From positions 298,665 to 362,664 of the forward strand of contig NZ_MCUN01000007.1 of assembly GCF_002873455.1 (NCBI RefSeq): a DNA stretch of 64,000 bases. Reading direction: 5' to 3'. Position 1 is the stretch's first letter. Each line of letters opens with the position of its first letter. The position numbers and the translations under genes were made by a program. The notes below the pieces were generated by a model that did not search any database, had not been told where the DNA came from, and saw only the letters and a list, made by a program, of their open reading frames with translations. The stretch comes from Vibrio splendidus. Lineage in GTDB: Bacteria; Pseudomonadota; Gammaproteobacteria; Enterobacterales; Vibrionaceae. This document shows positions 8,699-17,704 of the stretch, in pieces.

Positions 8699-11600
8699 AC
8701 ATCGCAGAATATTCAATAAAAAACAAAGTAATCAGCTGGCTATTTCTCGTCATATTGGCCATTGGTGGTGTGACGTCTTTTGGTAATCTATCCCGTTTAG
8801 AAGACCCAGCTTTTACCATTAAAGATGCAATGATTATTTCGACTTATCCTGGCGCTACGTCAATGGAAGTTGAAGAAGAGCTGACTTACCCGCTTGAAAA
8901 AGAGATAAGACAGCTCCCTTATATCGACAAGATCACTTCTACTTCATCGAATGGCATGTCTCAAATTATGGTCAGCATGAAGATGGATTACGGTCCGGAC
9001 GAGCTACCACAAATCTGGGATGAAATGCGTCGTAAAATCAACGATCTACAGCCAACACTACCAAGTGGTGTTAACTCTGTTCAGATCATCGATGATTTTG
9101 GTGATGTATTTGGTGTGATGATTATGCTGACCGGCGATGGCTACGATTATGTCGAACTAAAGCAGTATGCGGATTATCTAACGCGTGAAATTGAACTGGT
9201 CGACGGTGTCGGCAAAGTGAGCATTGCGGGTGATCAACAAGAACAATTGTTCGTTGAGATGTCATTGGAGCGTTTAGCGGCTCTGAACCTAGATATGTCG
9301 ATGGTTACTTCACTGCTATCACAACAAAACAGTGTGGTGTCAGCGGGCGAGGTCATGCTCAATGGTCAAAACTTAACGATCAAACCTAACGGAACATTGA
9401 GCACGGTTGAAGAGCTAGAAAATTTAATCATTCACGGCCGCGATACGGGCAATCTGATTCGCTTGAAAGATGTCGCTGAGGTCACTCGCGGTATCCAAGA
9501 AAAGCCGGGCAATGTATTAACGTACAACGGTAAACCGGCAATCAACTTAGGTATTGCGTTCTCTTCAGGCGTAAATGTAGTAGAAATTGGTAACGCGCTT
9601 GATGCCGAACTTGATCGTTTAGAAAGCATCAAGCCTGCTGGTGTTGAGTTGAACTATTTCTACAACCAAGCACAAGAAGTAGACAAATCAGTAGCTGATT
9701 TCCTAATAAGCCTAGTAGAAGCGGTTGCTATCGTTATCATCGTACTGCTTTTCGCGATGGGCTTACGCAGTGGCTTAATCATTGGTTTGGTGTTGCTACT
9801 GACAGTATTCGGTACGTTCATTCTGATGGACTACAACGATGTAGAACTACACCGTATCTCGCTTGGAGCATTAATCATCGCGCTGGGTATGCTGGTGGAT
9901 AATGCGATTGTTGTTGTTGAGGGGATTCTGGTTGGCCTGAAGAAAGGTAAAACCAAGCTTCAAGCAGCGAAAGACATCGTGACACAAACACAATGGCCAC
10001 TATTGGGTGCAACCATTATTGCTATCACAGCCTTTGCGCCTATCGGCTTGTCGAAAGATGCAACAGGCGAGTTCATGGGTTCGTTGTTCTGGGTATTGTG
10101 TTTTTCACTGTTCTTGAGTTGGGTAACGGCGCTGACATTAACGCCATTCCTTGCTGAGATGTTGCTTAAAGAAGAAGATAAGGTCGATGAGAACGAAGAC
10201 CCATACAAAGGTATCCTGTTCGTTGTATTCGGCGCGTGTCTGAAAGTTGCACTTCGATTTAGATGGCTGACGGTTGTCAGCATGGTTGCACTACTAGCGG
10301 TTTCCGTAGTCGGCTTTGGCATGGTGAAACAGCAGTTCTTTCCGCCATCAAACACGCCAATGTTTTACGTAGACATGTGGATGCCGGAAGGCACTGATGT
10401 TCGTGAAACGATCAAGCAGACAGAAAAAGTCGAAAGTTATATTCGTCAGCAAGATGACGTGGAGTTTGTGACAACCACTGTTGGACAGGGTATGCAACGT
10501 TTCGCGCTGACATATCAACCAGAGAAAAGTTACGAAGCCTACAGTCAGCTACAAGTTAGAACGACTGATCGTGACACCATGTTCAAAGTGCTAGAAGAGT
10601 TAGACAAGGATTTAGCCAATAAATTTGAACAACCTACGTTCCAATTCAAACTGATTGAATTTGGCCCGTCGCCAGCTTCAAAAATAGAGGCTCGTATTAG
10701 TGGTGCAGACCCGCAGTTACTTCGCAGCATAGCGGTTCAGGTAGAAGATATCTTGTTGGCGGATCCTGGCTCTCGAAATGTTCGTCATGATTGGCGTGAA
10801 CGCACCAAAGAGTTAGTACCACTTTTTAACGAATCAAAGGCACGTCGCCTTGGTATTTCAAAGGCAGATCTCTCCGAGACGTTACAAATGGCGTTTGGTG
10901 GCTACAACATCGGGTTACTGCGTGACGGTACTCATATGTTGCCTATTGTCGCGCGTTTACCTGAAGCAGAACGTTTTGACTTTGAATCACTGAACAATGT
11001 GAAGATTTGGAGTCCATCGCTGCAAACCTATATCCCAGTTGAACAAGTGATTGACGGTGTAGAGCTTCAATGGTCCGAACCACTGATTCAACGACGCGAT
11101 AGAAAACGTACACTAACCGTACTGGCTGATCATGACGTATTGGGTGATGAAACGCCGGCTAGCTTGTTTGCTCGCGTAAAACCAAAGATTGAAGCACTCG
11201 ATTTACCAGCAGGTTACAACATTACCTGGGGGGGCGAGTACGAAAGTTCGAAAGATGCACAAGAATCTCTATTTGGTTCATTGCCAATGGGTTACTTGTT
11301 GATGTTTATCATCACCATGCTTTTGTTTAACTCGCTTCGTAAGCCACTTGTGATTTGGTTTACGGTACCGCTTTCAATCATTGGTGTTTCGATTGGTTTG
11401 CTAGGTACTAATATGCCATTCAGCTTCACGGCGTTCCTTGGCTTACTGAGCCTAAGCGGCATGATTTTGAAAAACGGTATCGTCCTGCTTGACCAGATCA
11501 ACACCGAGCTCTCAACAGGTAAAGACCCATATTTAGCGGTTGTTGACAGCGCGATCAGTCGTGTACGACCGGTATCTATGGCAGCATTGACGACTATCCT

Positions 11601-11754
11601 GGGGATGATTCCCTTGGTATTCGATGCCTTTTTTGGCTCAATGGCGATTACCATCATGGCGGGCTTAGGCTTTGCTACAGTACTGACGCTAATAGTAGTA
11701 CCAGTGATATTCGCTATTCTATATAGAATCAAACCGTCCACTGCGGGTTATTAG
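8695..11754 (+). CDS. RND-family efflux pump, inner-membrane permease
   Basis: Proton-driven export pump, 1019 residues, the usual AcrB/MexB-family length. TM1 at about 10-30, a large periplasmic porter loop to about 325, a cluster of six TM segments about 330-560, a second periplasmic loop, and a final cluster about 860-1010. The TM4 carboxylates appear in GMLVDNAIVVVEG, the proton-relay signature. Overlaps the second adaptor by four bases and ends just before a terminator at 11785. No outer-membrane channel gene follows, so a TolC elsewhere is presumably used. Controlled probably by the divergent TetR gene. Drug, bile or fatty-acid substrates are all possible. Confidence 0.93.
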   Translation: MNIAEYSIKNKVISWLFLVILAIGGVTSFGNLSRLEDPAFTIKDAMIISTYPGATSMEVEEELTYPLEKEIRQLPYIDKITSTSSNGMSQIMVSMKMDYGPDELPQIWDEMRRKINDLQPTLPSGVNSVQIIDDFGDVFGVMIMLTGDGYDYVELKQYADYLTREIELVDGVGKVSIAGDQQEQLFVEMSLERLAALNLDMSMVTSLLSQQNSVVSAGEVMLNGQNLTIKPNGTLSTVEELENLIIHGRDTGNLIRLKDVAEVTRGIQEKPGNVLTYNGKPAINLGIAFSSGVNVVEIGNALDAELDRLESIKPAGVELNYFYNQAQEVDKSVADFLISLVEAVAIVIIVLLFAMGLRSGLIIGLVLLLTVFGTFILMDYNDVELHRISLGALIIALGMLVDNAIVVVEGILVGLKKGKTKLQAAKDIVTQTQWPLLGATIIAITAFAPIGLSKDATGEFMGSLFWVLCFSLFLSWVTALTLTPFLAEMLLKEEDKVDENEDPYKGILFVVFGACLKVALRFRWLTVVSMVALLAVSVVGFGMVKQQFFPPSNTPMFYVDMWMPEGTDVRETIKQTEKVESYIRQQDDVEFVTTTVGQGMQRFALTYQPEKSYEAYSQLQVRTTDRDTMFKVLEELDKDLANKFEQPTFQFKLIEFGPSPASKIEARISGADPQLLRSIAVQVEDILLADPGSRNVRHDWRERTKELVPLFNESKARRLGISKADLSETLQMAFGGYNIGLLRDGTHMLPIVARLPEAERFDFESLNNVKIWSPSLQTYIPVEQVIDGVELQWSEPLIQRRDRKRTLTVLADHDVLGDETPASLFARVKPKIEALDLPAGYNITWGGEYESSKDAQESLFGSLPMGYLLMFIITMLLFNSLRKPLVIWFTVPLSIIGVSIGLLGTNMPFSFTAFLGLLSLSGMILKNGIVLLDQINTELSTGKDPYLAVVDSAISRVRPVSMAALTTILGMIPLVFDAFFGSMAITIMAGLGFATVLTLIVVPVIFAILYRIKPSTAGY

Positions 11755-11784
11755 GGATTGATATAAAACAGATTCTTTGGAGCC

Positions 11785-11813
11785 AGCCCAGTTAATTTTG
11801 ACTGGGCTTTTTT
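11785..11813 (+). terminator. terminator of the RND operon
   Basis: Stem AGCCCAGT/ACTGGGCT with an 8-base loop followed by TTTTT; 31 bases after the pump stop codon. Confidence 0.85.
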
Positions 11814-11882
11814 ATGCGTGTTGTCCCGTCCTGAAATGTGTTAACTCATGAGAGTGGCAGCGGATACGAATAGGGAAGTATT

Positions 11883-11915
11883 AAAAAAGCCGCTAACCAA
11901 TGGTCATGCGGCTTT
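11883..11915 (-). terminator. terminator of the EAL gene
   Basis: AAAGCCGC/GCGGCTTT arms with the T run on the minus strand, 20 bases beyond the EAL stop codon. Faces the RND terminator across about 70 bases. Confidence 0.8.
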
Positions 11916-11934
11916 AGGAAGAATGGGGGCGGTT

Positions 11935-12726
11935 CTAGACTGCGAGGCGTATATCCAACTCAATCGGCTTTGGCATCGCTAAGTGATAGCCTTGATACAT
12001 ATCGAAGCCTAAGCTTTGCATTGCTGCGAGCTGTTGCTGGGTTTCGATACCTTCGATTACGGTCTTAGCACCAATTTGATTAGCAAGATCGAGAACCAAC
12101 TCCATTTCGTGGGTATCGCCTTTTTCAAAATTTAACATGACAGAGCGATCTATCTTGATGATATGCGGATTAATATGACGAACGCGCTGTTCTGTTGAGG
12201 CTTGAGTACCAAAATCATCGACCGCGATTTGGAAGCCATTTTCCGCTAATGAATGGGCCGCGTCCTTCAAACGTTCTTCACTCTCTGCATTAAGTTCGAC
12301 CAACTCCATCACAATTTGTTCGCACGATAAGTTAAGCTCATGAAGGCGTTTAGCTAACAAGCTGTCGCTCACTTTCTCTGCGGCAAATAGCTCGCCAACA
12401 TTAGGAAGAACGTTCAAGAATAGATGTAAATGACGGATAGTTGACTGTGCGAAGTTGCGTATATGAATTGCTCGGCTCAGTCTCTCGACATTGACTTTGT
12501 CTGTGCATGAGGTTTCGTCGGAGTGGAAGAAGTGATCAGGGCGAACAATAGCACCTTTGCTATTCGAAATTCGAACCAAAGCCTCTACACCTATCTGAGT
12601 CATAGAAGAATCAAATATAGGTTGGTAGACACTTTTAAGTGTTAGGTCTTGGTATTTCGCAATAAACTGCATATCGGCATCCACAGATATACAACTAATA
12701 AATTCACTTCTGTCTGATATAATCAT
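11935..12726 (-). CDS. EAL-domain cyclic-di-GMP phosphodiesterase
   Basis: Single-domain EAL protein of 263 residues, no membrane segment, so cytoplasmic. Likely hydrolyses c-di-GMP to pGpG. Key residues are present: EAL (48-50), Asn105 in LFLNVLP, Glu141 in MELVELN, the Asp pair in VDDFGT (170-171), Lys191 in IIKID, and Glu225/Glu228 in IEGIE. There is no sensor or GGDEF domain. It stands alone with a 519-base upstream gap. The catalytic set looks complete, but residues were judged by eye; a purely binding role is possible. Confidence 0.9.
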   Translation of the reverse strand: MIISDRSEFISCISVDADMQFIAKYQDLTLKSVYQPIFDSSMTQIGVEALVRISNSKGAIVRPDHFFHSDETSCTDKVNVERLSRAIHIRNFAQSTIRHLHLFLNVLPNVGELFAAEKVSDSLLAKRLHELNLSCEQIVMELVELNAESEERLKDAAHSLAENGFQIAVDDFGTQASTEQRVRHINPHIIKIDRSVMLNFEKGDTHEMELVLDLANQIGAKTVIEGIETQQQLAAMQSLGFDMYQGYHLAMPKPIELDIRLAV

Positions 12727-13245
12727 AATCGCTAATAAAGGTATTCATTCAATGACGAAAATATACGTCACGGCTGTCACAATATTGACAGGTGTTACTA
12801 AATTGTCAATTAATAAAAATTCATTTGTAACGTCAATATTAAAACTAATATAACTAACTAAAAATCAGCATGATAAATGATACTTTCCATTAATTTTACT
12901 TATCATTCACTGTAGTTGGTCGTTTTGGTGAATTTAATGGCTGAGTAACCTATCTCATATCAACCCAATCAATATAAGGCTATAACACCGATACACCAAA
13001 AAAAAGTAGGGTTAATGGACTACATTATGGGGGAGTGTCAAAGTAATAAAATAAAGAGACCATTGTGGTTGCACAGAAATGATATCTATATCTCAAAATC
13101 GATAAGGTGAGTCGATTAACTATTAATAATTAAAACAAGAGATTCGAATAATTAATGAACAGGGAATGAGTTATTTTTATAAAATATTGGGATGAAAGTC
13201 TAACAATTTACTTTCAATATTGAGTGAAAAAGTTGACCCGTATTC
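12727..13245. other. AT-rich gap, no gene seen
   Basis: 519 bases between the EAL gene and the next minus-strand gene. Strongly AT-rich, with stop codons in all frames and no ORF with a ribosome-binding site. It should hold the EAL promoter. An imperfect TGAAAGT/ACTTTCA pair at about 13193-13216 is too weak to call a terminator. Confidence 0.5.
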
Positions 13246-13881
13246 TTATTGCCATTGAAGAACCGCATAAAGTTGCAGATATTTTCGAACTAATTGTTGG
13301 TTTCCTGACCGTTTCAACGGGTGGCCGAATTTAATAAAACAGGGGCTGATTTTAAAGTTAATATTCAAATCAGCGGCAAATTGAGACTCACTCTCTCTTA
13401 GAGTGATACCTTGTTGGCTATATTCGGTTATCTCGTCTGGGAGTTCTCCCATCCACCAATGCAATAGTTCACCGCTGTTTTTACTTCTGGTTATCCAATG
13501 GTCGGAGACAATGATCAAAAGGTCGTTGGGCTGAATTGCAAATCCATACTCTTGCTGCCAGTTATGTATGTCCAACATCAACTTTCTACGACAAGTTTTT
13601 CCCGCGCTTACCATGTGGTGGCTGATCATCCAAACGGTTCCTATTTCAGAGGAGATTCGGAAGTGTCGGCGGGTTTCACCAGAAGAGAGCATTTCGAGTG
13701 GGCTGATGTTGCTTGCGTGATTAAAGCTAACGAAGGTGTGCTCCATTCGTCGGGCAAAAGCTTTACCTATATGGTGCTCACTGATCCCTTGGTTGTGTAC
13801 CGTAGGGTAGTGGCGTTCACAAAGCTTTAGACAATCGTCTTGAAACTGGTTGACGCTTTTAATCACTAGATCTAATAACAA
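13246..13881 (-). CDS. uncharacterised protein, 211 residues
   Basis: I do not recognise this protein. It has no signal peptide, no membrane segment and no familiar motif. It carries many Trp/His residues (for example LLHWWMGELPDE, VWMISHHMV) and reads as a soluble globular protein. The middle part (about 105-135: FAIQPNDLLIIVSDHWIT) looks like a buried beta strand. The start chosen is TTG at 13881 because AAGGGA lies five bases upstream. It is a stand-alone gene between the EAL protein and DUF2164. Codon use matches neighbours, so a genuine gene is likely. Confidence 0.7.
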   Translation of the reverse strand: MLLDLVIKSVNQFQDDCLKLCERHYPTVHNQGISEHHIGKAFARRMEHTFVSFNHASNISPLEMLSSGETRRHFRISSEIGTVWMISHHMVSAGKTCRRKLMLDIHNWQQEYGFAIQPNDLLIIVSDHWITRSKNSGELLHWWMGELPDEITEYSQQGITLRESESQFAADLNINFKISPCFIKFGHPLKRSGNQQLVRKYLQLYAVLQWQ

Positions 13882-14166
13882 TGAAGTCCCTTATACACAG
13901 TTACTATCTTATTGATGGGCAATAGTACGGTAATTGCAGTGCCATTACCTATCGCCAAAGTGCGAGTTCATGATCCCTCTATCAAAATTAACCATTGCAG
14001 AGCGTTTTTGTGGATAGCACTGGCACTCTGCGGGGCTGTAATCTAAATTATGAGAAATAATAGTGAGTTAGCAGGCATATGGTCACGTCGTTAAGTTATC
14101 GCTAGTTAACCTAATCTTAGTCAGCTAATCACAATTGTTCTACTTACTCTTTATTTGGACGCATTC

Positions 14167-14412
14167 ATGACTATTCAATTAGATTCGAAACAAAAGTCTG
14201 AGCTCACTCAGACGCTTCAAAAGTACCTGCAAGATGAACTCGATGTGGAGCTTGGTCAGTTCGACACGGAATTCTTGGTCGACTTCATTAGCAAAAAGTT
14301 TGGTGCGGTGTACTACAACAAGGGGATAGAAGATGCTCAGAAAGTCATGGAACGAAAAATGTTAGATATCTCAGATGAGCTGTATGAGATTGAACAAATC
14401 GTTGAAATATAA
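14167..14412 (+). CDS. DUF2164-family small protein
   Basis: 81 residues from ATG 14167. An in-frame TTG 12 bases earlier would add four residues but lacks support. The pattern ...LQKYLQDELDVELGQF... then LVDFISKKFGAVYYNKGIEDA is the DUF2164 signature as I know it (acidic helix, then G-x-x-YYN-x-G). Soluble, helical, no cysteine. Function of the family is unknown. Transcribed alone; an AT-rich hairpin follows at 14455. Confidence 0.75.
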   Translation: MTIQLDSKQKSELTQTLQKYLQDELDVELGQFDTEFLVDFISKKFGAVYYNKGIEDAQKVMERKMLDISDELYEIEQIVEI

Positions 14413-14454
14413 ATCCAACAAGTGATTGTTCGACAAAGAAATTTATCAATAAAG

Positions 14455-14483
14455 CAAGTTGTTCAAAAAATTTGAATAACTTG
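14455..14483 (+). terminator. AT-rich hairpin, possible terminator
   Basis: Arms CAAGTTgTTCAAA and TTTGAAtAACTTG (12 of 13 bp) around an AAA loop, followed by TTTAATTT. Weak GC content makes it a doubtful terminator. Confidence 0.4.
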
Positions 14484-14598
14484 TTTAATTTGAAATGATG
14501 TAACTAATGTAAAGCTTGGTAAATAATATGTTACACAAACTTAGTGTAGGGTACGCTTTTAAAAATTACACGACTCGTTAACATATCGGAACAGATGC

Positions 14599-15138
14599 AT
14601 GGACAACAACGTTAAAAATTACAATCCCTTAGCAAGAGCAATGCATTGGATTTCAGCACTCGCAATATTTGGCTTATTTGGTGTCGGCCTATGGATGGTT
14701 GATCTTTCATATTACAGCGAGTGGTATAAAACAGCGCCAGACTACCACCGTTCGGTAGGCATTCTTTTGGCTACAGTTACTGTTATCCGCTTGGTTTGGA
14801 AGTTAGTTACCGCGTCACCTATAGTGGAAGGCAAAAGCTATGAAGTTGTAGCAGCTAAGATAGCGCATGGCTTTATGTACATTAACTTAGCGGTTTTATT
14901 TATTTCAGGTTATTTGATTTCAACATCAGATGGTCGTGGGATCGACGTGTTTAATTGGTTCACTGTTCCAAGTATGGGTGAGCTGTTTGAAAACCAATCT
15001 GATCTTGCAGGAACGATTCACTACTATGCTGCATGGGTACTGATCATAATGGCATCAGTGCACGCCTTAGCGGCGATAAAACACCACGTTATCGACAAAG
15101 ACGATACGCTACGAAAAATGATAGGAGCTTCAAAATGA
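14599..15138 (+). CDS. cytochrome b561 (CybB-type)
   Basis: Four-helix inner-membrane di-heme b cytochrome, 179 residues. Likely heme-ligating histidines: His16 (ARAMHW), His50 (PDYHRSVG), His141 and His155, spaced as in E. coli CybB, which oxidises superoxide and passes electrons to quinone. ATG 14599 preceded by GGAACAG. Its stop overlaps the start of the yceI-like gene (ATGA at 15135-15138). The cytochrome b561-YceI pairing is a known conserved arrangement and suggests joint work in electron transfer or quinone handling. Confidence 0.92.
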   Translation: MDNNVKNYNPLARAMHWISALAIFGLFGVGLWMVDLSYYSEWYKTAPDYHRSVGILLATVTVIRLVWKLVTASPIVEGKSYEVVAAKIAHGFMYINLAVLFISGYLISTSDGRGIDVFNWFTVPSMGELFENQSDLAGTIHYYAAWVLIIMASVHALAAIKHHVIDKDDTLRKMIGASK

Positions 15139-15704
15139 AAAAGTCAATTATCGCTACAGGATTAGCATTTGCTATGGCAATGCCTTTCGCTGCGAACGCC
15201 GCTGATTACGTGATTGATACAAAAGGTGCGCATGCTTCAGTTAACTTTAAAGTTAGCCACCTGGGTTACAGCTTTATTCAAGGTCGTTTTAACACATTCT
15301 CAGGTGACTTCTCATTTGATGAAAGCAACGTTGAAGCATCTAAAGTGAACGTAACGATTGATACAACAAGTCTTGATTCAAACCATGCAGAACGTGATAA
15401 GCACATCCGTAGTTCTGACTTCATTGATACAAGCAAATTCTCAGATGCAACATTCAATAGTACAAAAGTAGTTGATAAAGGCGAGGGTAAACTTGAAGTA
15501 ATGGGCGATCTTAAACTTCACGGTGTAACTAAGCCTATCGTTATCGAAGCTGAATTTATCGGTGCTGGTCAAGACCCATGGGGCGGTGAGCGTGCTGGTT
15601 TCGTTGGTACAACTCGTCTAGAGCTTGCTGACTTCAATATCCCAGTAATGGGCGCATCAAGCTATGTAGACATGGATCTGCACGTTGAAGGTGTAAAGAA
15701 GTAA
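15135..15704 (+). CDS. yceI: YceI-family periplasmic lipocalin-like protein
   Basis: 189 residues from ATG 15135 (AGGAG eight bases upstream), overlapping the cytochrome by four bases. A classic signal peptide MKKSIIATGLAFAMAMPFA ends near residue 22. The mature part begins ADYVIDTKGAHASVNFKVSH and continues with the YceI beta-barrel pattern (DTTSLDSNHAERDKHIRS, then LHGVTKPI). Family members bind a polyisoprenoid/quinone lipid. An upstream in-frame reading does exist but would lack the signal peptide. Ends in a strong terminator. Confidence 0.93.
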   Translation: MKKSIIATGLAFAMAMPFAANAADYVIDTKGAHASVNFKVSHLGYSFIQGRFNTFSGDFSFDESNVEASKVNVTIDTTSLDSNHAERDKHIRSSDFIDTSKFSDATFNSTKVVDKGEGKLEVMGDLKLHGVTKPIVIEAEFIGAGQDPWGGERAGFVGTTRLELADFNIPVMGASSYVDMDLHVEGVKK

Positions 15705-15800
15705 GTTAGCTATTAACAAGTGTTGGCTGGTATCAACATTTTAAGAAGCATCAAAATTTTAATTGATACCGAGAAAGCGACACTTAGAAATATAGAGAAA

Positions 15801-15830
15801 GGCGCAAAGTTTTCACTTTGCGCCTTTTTT
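15801..15830 (+). terminator. terminator of cytochrome b561-yceI
   Basis: Perfect stem GGCGCAAAGT/ACTTTGCGCC, 4-base loop, then six T. Confidence 0.93.
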
Positions 15831-15979
15831 ATTGAGGTAAATGGCCACGCGTTTAGGTCTGTTTTGTGTCAAATCTTTTACTGCGTCTTAAGCCACCATT
15901 TACCTCTAACCAGTCAACGTTGCCATGACTGAGTTATCCAGTTGAACTACTAATCCCTAATAGTTTAACTTTAGATTAG

Positions 15980-17431
15980 TTAAGCCGTTTCTAGTTCAGC
16001 TTGTGGAACCACGTTTAGTCGGTCACCGTAGATTGGACGCAATGCTTGCATAACTTCAATGCGAGTTAATACACCTACCATTACGCCATTTTCTAACACT
16101 GGAAGCATATGTGGTTGGCTCACTTTCATCGCTTTTGCACGCTCTTCTAGAGAAAGAGAAGTCAGGCGAGTAGCGAAGCCCATGCTTGTTGTTGGGTAAA
16201 GCTGCTCTTTGTCGATACATAAGAACTCAGCAACATCGATCAATTTGTCGTTGGCATCGATAGCGACTACGTCACGGCTCATTAGGTCTACGACTTTCTG
16301 ACCTTTTGTCGGGATGTAATCTTGGCACCAAAGGTCAACCATTACGTCGTGAACAGAGAAGATACCTACTAGACGACCTTCAACATCGCAAACAGGAGCG
16401 CTAACAAGTTGAGCGTCTAGAAGGGAATCAATCGCGACTGATGTAGGCATTTCTACGCTCAGTGTAATTGGTTGAGTGTTCATGATTTGCTTGATAGTCG
16501 TTGCTGTGTTCATAGTGATTTCCTTAACTGACGTAATTTCTGTTGTTTGTGTAATTGCTGTAATTTTTGCTGCTTTGAGTTGTGGGCGACGGTAAATGCT
16601 CCAATTGGCTAAGCCGACTAATACAGAACCACCTACAATGTTGCCGATTGTCACTGGAATTAAGTTTGCGGTGACAAATTTCATGATGTTTAAGTCTGCG
16701 TATTGAGCGGGCGTTGCTCCGATTTGCATCCAAAAACTTTCTGGTGCGAATGCTTGAATCGTGATGCCTAGTGGAACCATGAACATATTCGCCACACAGT
16801 GTTCAAAGCCTGAGCTAACGAACATCGCAACGGGTAGTACGGTCATCATTGCTTTGGTCATAGCGTTAGCAGAGCTGAACGTTAACCAAATGGCTAAACA
16901 CACCAATAAGTTACAAAGCACACCCAGAGCAAAAGCTTGAACAGGGCTATGGTGTAGCTTGTGTTGAGCAATGTTTAGAGCGTTTAATCCCCATTGTCCG
17001 CCATCAAGTTGATACAAGCCTGCTGCGCTTACCAAAGCCAAAAGGAACATAGCACCGATAAAGTTACCGACGTAAACCTTGCCCCAGATAGACAACATCT
17101 TGGTGAAGGTTATCTGTTTGTTAGCCCATGAGATGCTCGATAACACTGAACTGGTAAACAGCTCGCCGCCGCAAATCACAATCAGGATTAACCCCATACT
17201 GAATGCAAGACCACCGGCTAAGCGGCTTAATCCCCATCCAGCATCAGCGCTACCCGTGGTCACCGTGATGTAGAATAAAAAAGCAAGCCCGATGAATGCA
17301 CCAGCCATGATTGCCAAACTCAATGTCATGCTGCTGGTTTTACTTGCTTTGCTTAATGCAAACTTCTCGGCTTCCGCCATCATTTCTGTTGGCGAGAACA
17401 GTTGCTGATTTTCAGAAGTGCTGGTTGCCAT
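15980..17431 (-). CDS. focA: formate/nitrite transporter fused to a CBS-domain pair
   Basis: 483 residues. Residues 15-282 are an FNT pentameric channel: helix-break loop GGELFTSS (88-95) and the pore signature SSGFEHCVANMF (206-217) with central His211, closest to FocA. After a Thr/Lys-rich linker (285-306), residues 312-470 form two CBS repeats (KQIMNTQPITL..., VVDLMSRDVVAI...), an adenosine-nucleotide sensing module. FocA proteins are usually about 285 residues, so this is a fusion. Met307 has its own Shine-Dalgarno (see 16511-16525), so a separate CBS protein may also be made. Start ATG with GGGGGG upstream. Divergent from a LysR gene, its likely regulator. Confidence 0.9.
   Translation of the reverse strand: MATSTSENQQLFSPTEMMAEAEKFALSKASKTSSMTLSLAIMAGAFIGLAFLFYITVTTGSADAGWGLSRLAGGLAFSMGLILIVICGGELFTSSVLSSISWANKQITFTKMLSIWGKVYVGNFIGAMFLLALVSAAGLYQLDGGQWGLNALNIAQHKLHHSPVQAFALGVLCNLLVCLAIWLTFSSANAMTKAMMTVLPVAMFVSSGFEHCVANMFMVPLGITIQAFAPESFWMQIGATPAQYADLNIMKFVTANLIPVTIGNIVGGSVLVGLANWSIYRRPQLKAAKITAITQTTEITSVKEITMNTATTIKQIMNTQPITLSVEMPTSVAIDSLLDAQLVSAPVCDVEGRLVGIFSVHDVMVDLWCQDYIPTKGQKVVDLMSRDVVAIDANDKLIDVAEFLCIDKEQLYPTTSMGFATRLTSLSLEERAKAMKVSQPHMLPVLENGVMVGVLTRIEVMQALRPIYGDRLNVVPQAELETA
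16511..16525 (-). promoter_or_regulatory. internal ribosome-binding site and ATG inside focA-CBS
   Basis: On the minus strand AAGGAAA, then TCACT, then the in-frame ATG of Met307, exactly at the border between the channel linker and the CBS pair. Spacing is ideal. It would give a 177-residue CBS-only product, or it is the fossil start of a formerly separate gene. Confidence 0.5.
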
Positions 17432-17480
17432 ATTCCCCCCTTGAACAATCCGTCATGTGTAATTCCTAGTGTTAATGACT

Positions 17481-17504
17481 TGATTAATCCGTAATGGTTA
17501 ATCA
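17481..17504. promoter_or_regulatory. palindromic candidate operator, LysR-focA intergenic region
   Basis: TGATTAA-N10-TTAATCA, perfect 7-bp arms, about 50 bases upstream of the focA start in the 273-base divergent region. Size and symmetry fit a LysR-type site; the binding protein is inferred from the neighbouring gene. Confidence 0.45.
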
Positions 17505-17704
17505 GTAATTTTTTGCAGGGCTCGTTGTGTCCTGCCATTTCAGATTAGGGGTTAGAGGGGTAGAGGTAAAATTGATAATTTTTAGAAACCACATCAAATT
17601 TATTGATATAGATTGGGTTACGCGTAAAATGAAATTGATTGCTCATCGGCTTAAGAAAAAACGAGCAGCAGGGCACAAGTTATTAAAAGAATTAAGGATG
17701 AATT

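Noticed and set aside
9960..10355. 131-residue minus-strand ORF inside the RND pump gene, and other long antisense frames
   Set aside because: Shadows of the pump coding frame with no independent signals.
15720..15932. 70-residue plus-strand ORF after yceI
   Set aside because: It runs through a strong terminator and has no ribosome-binding site or family resemblance.
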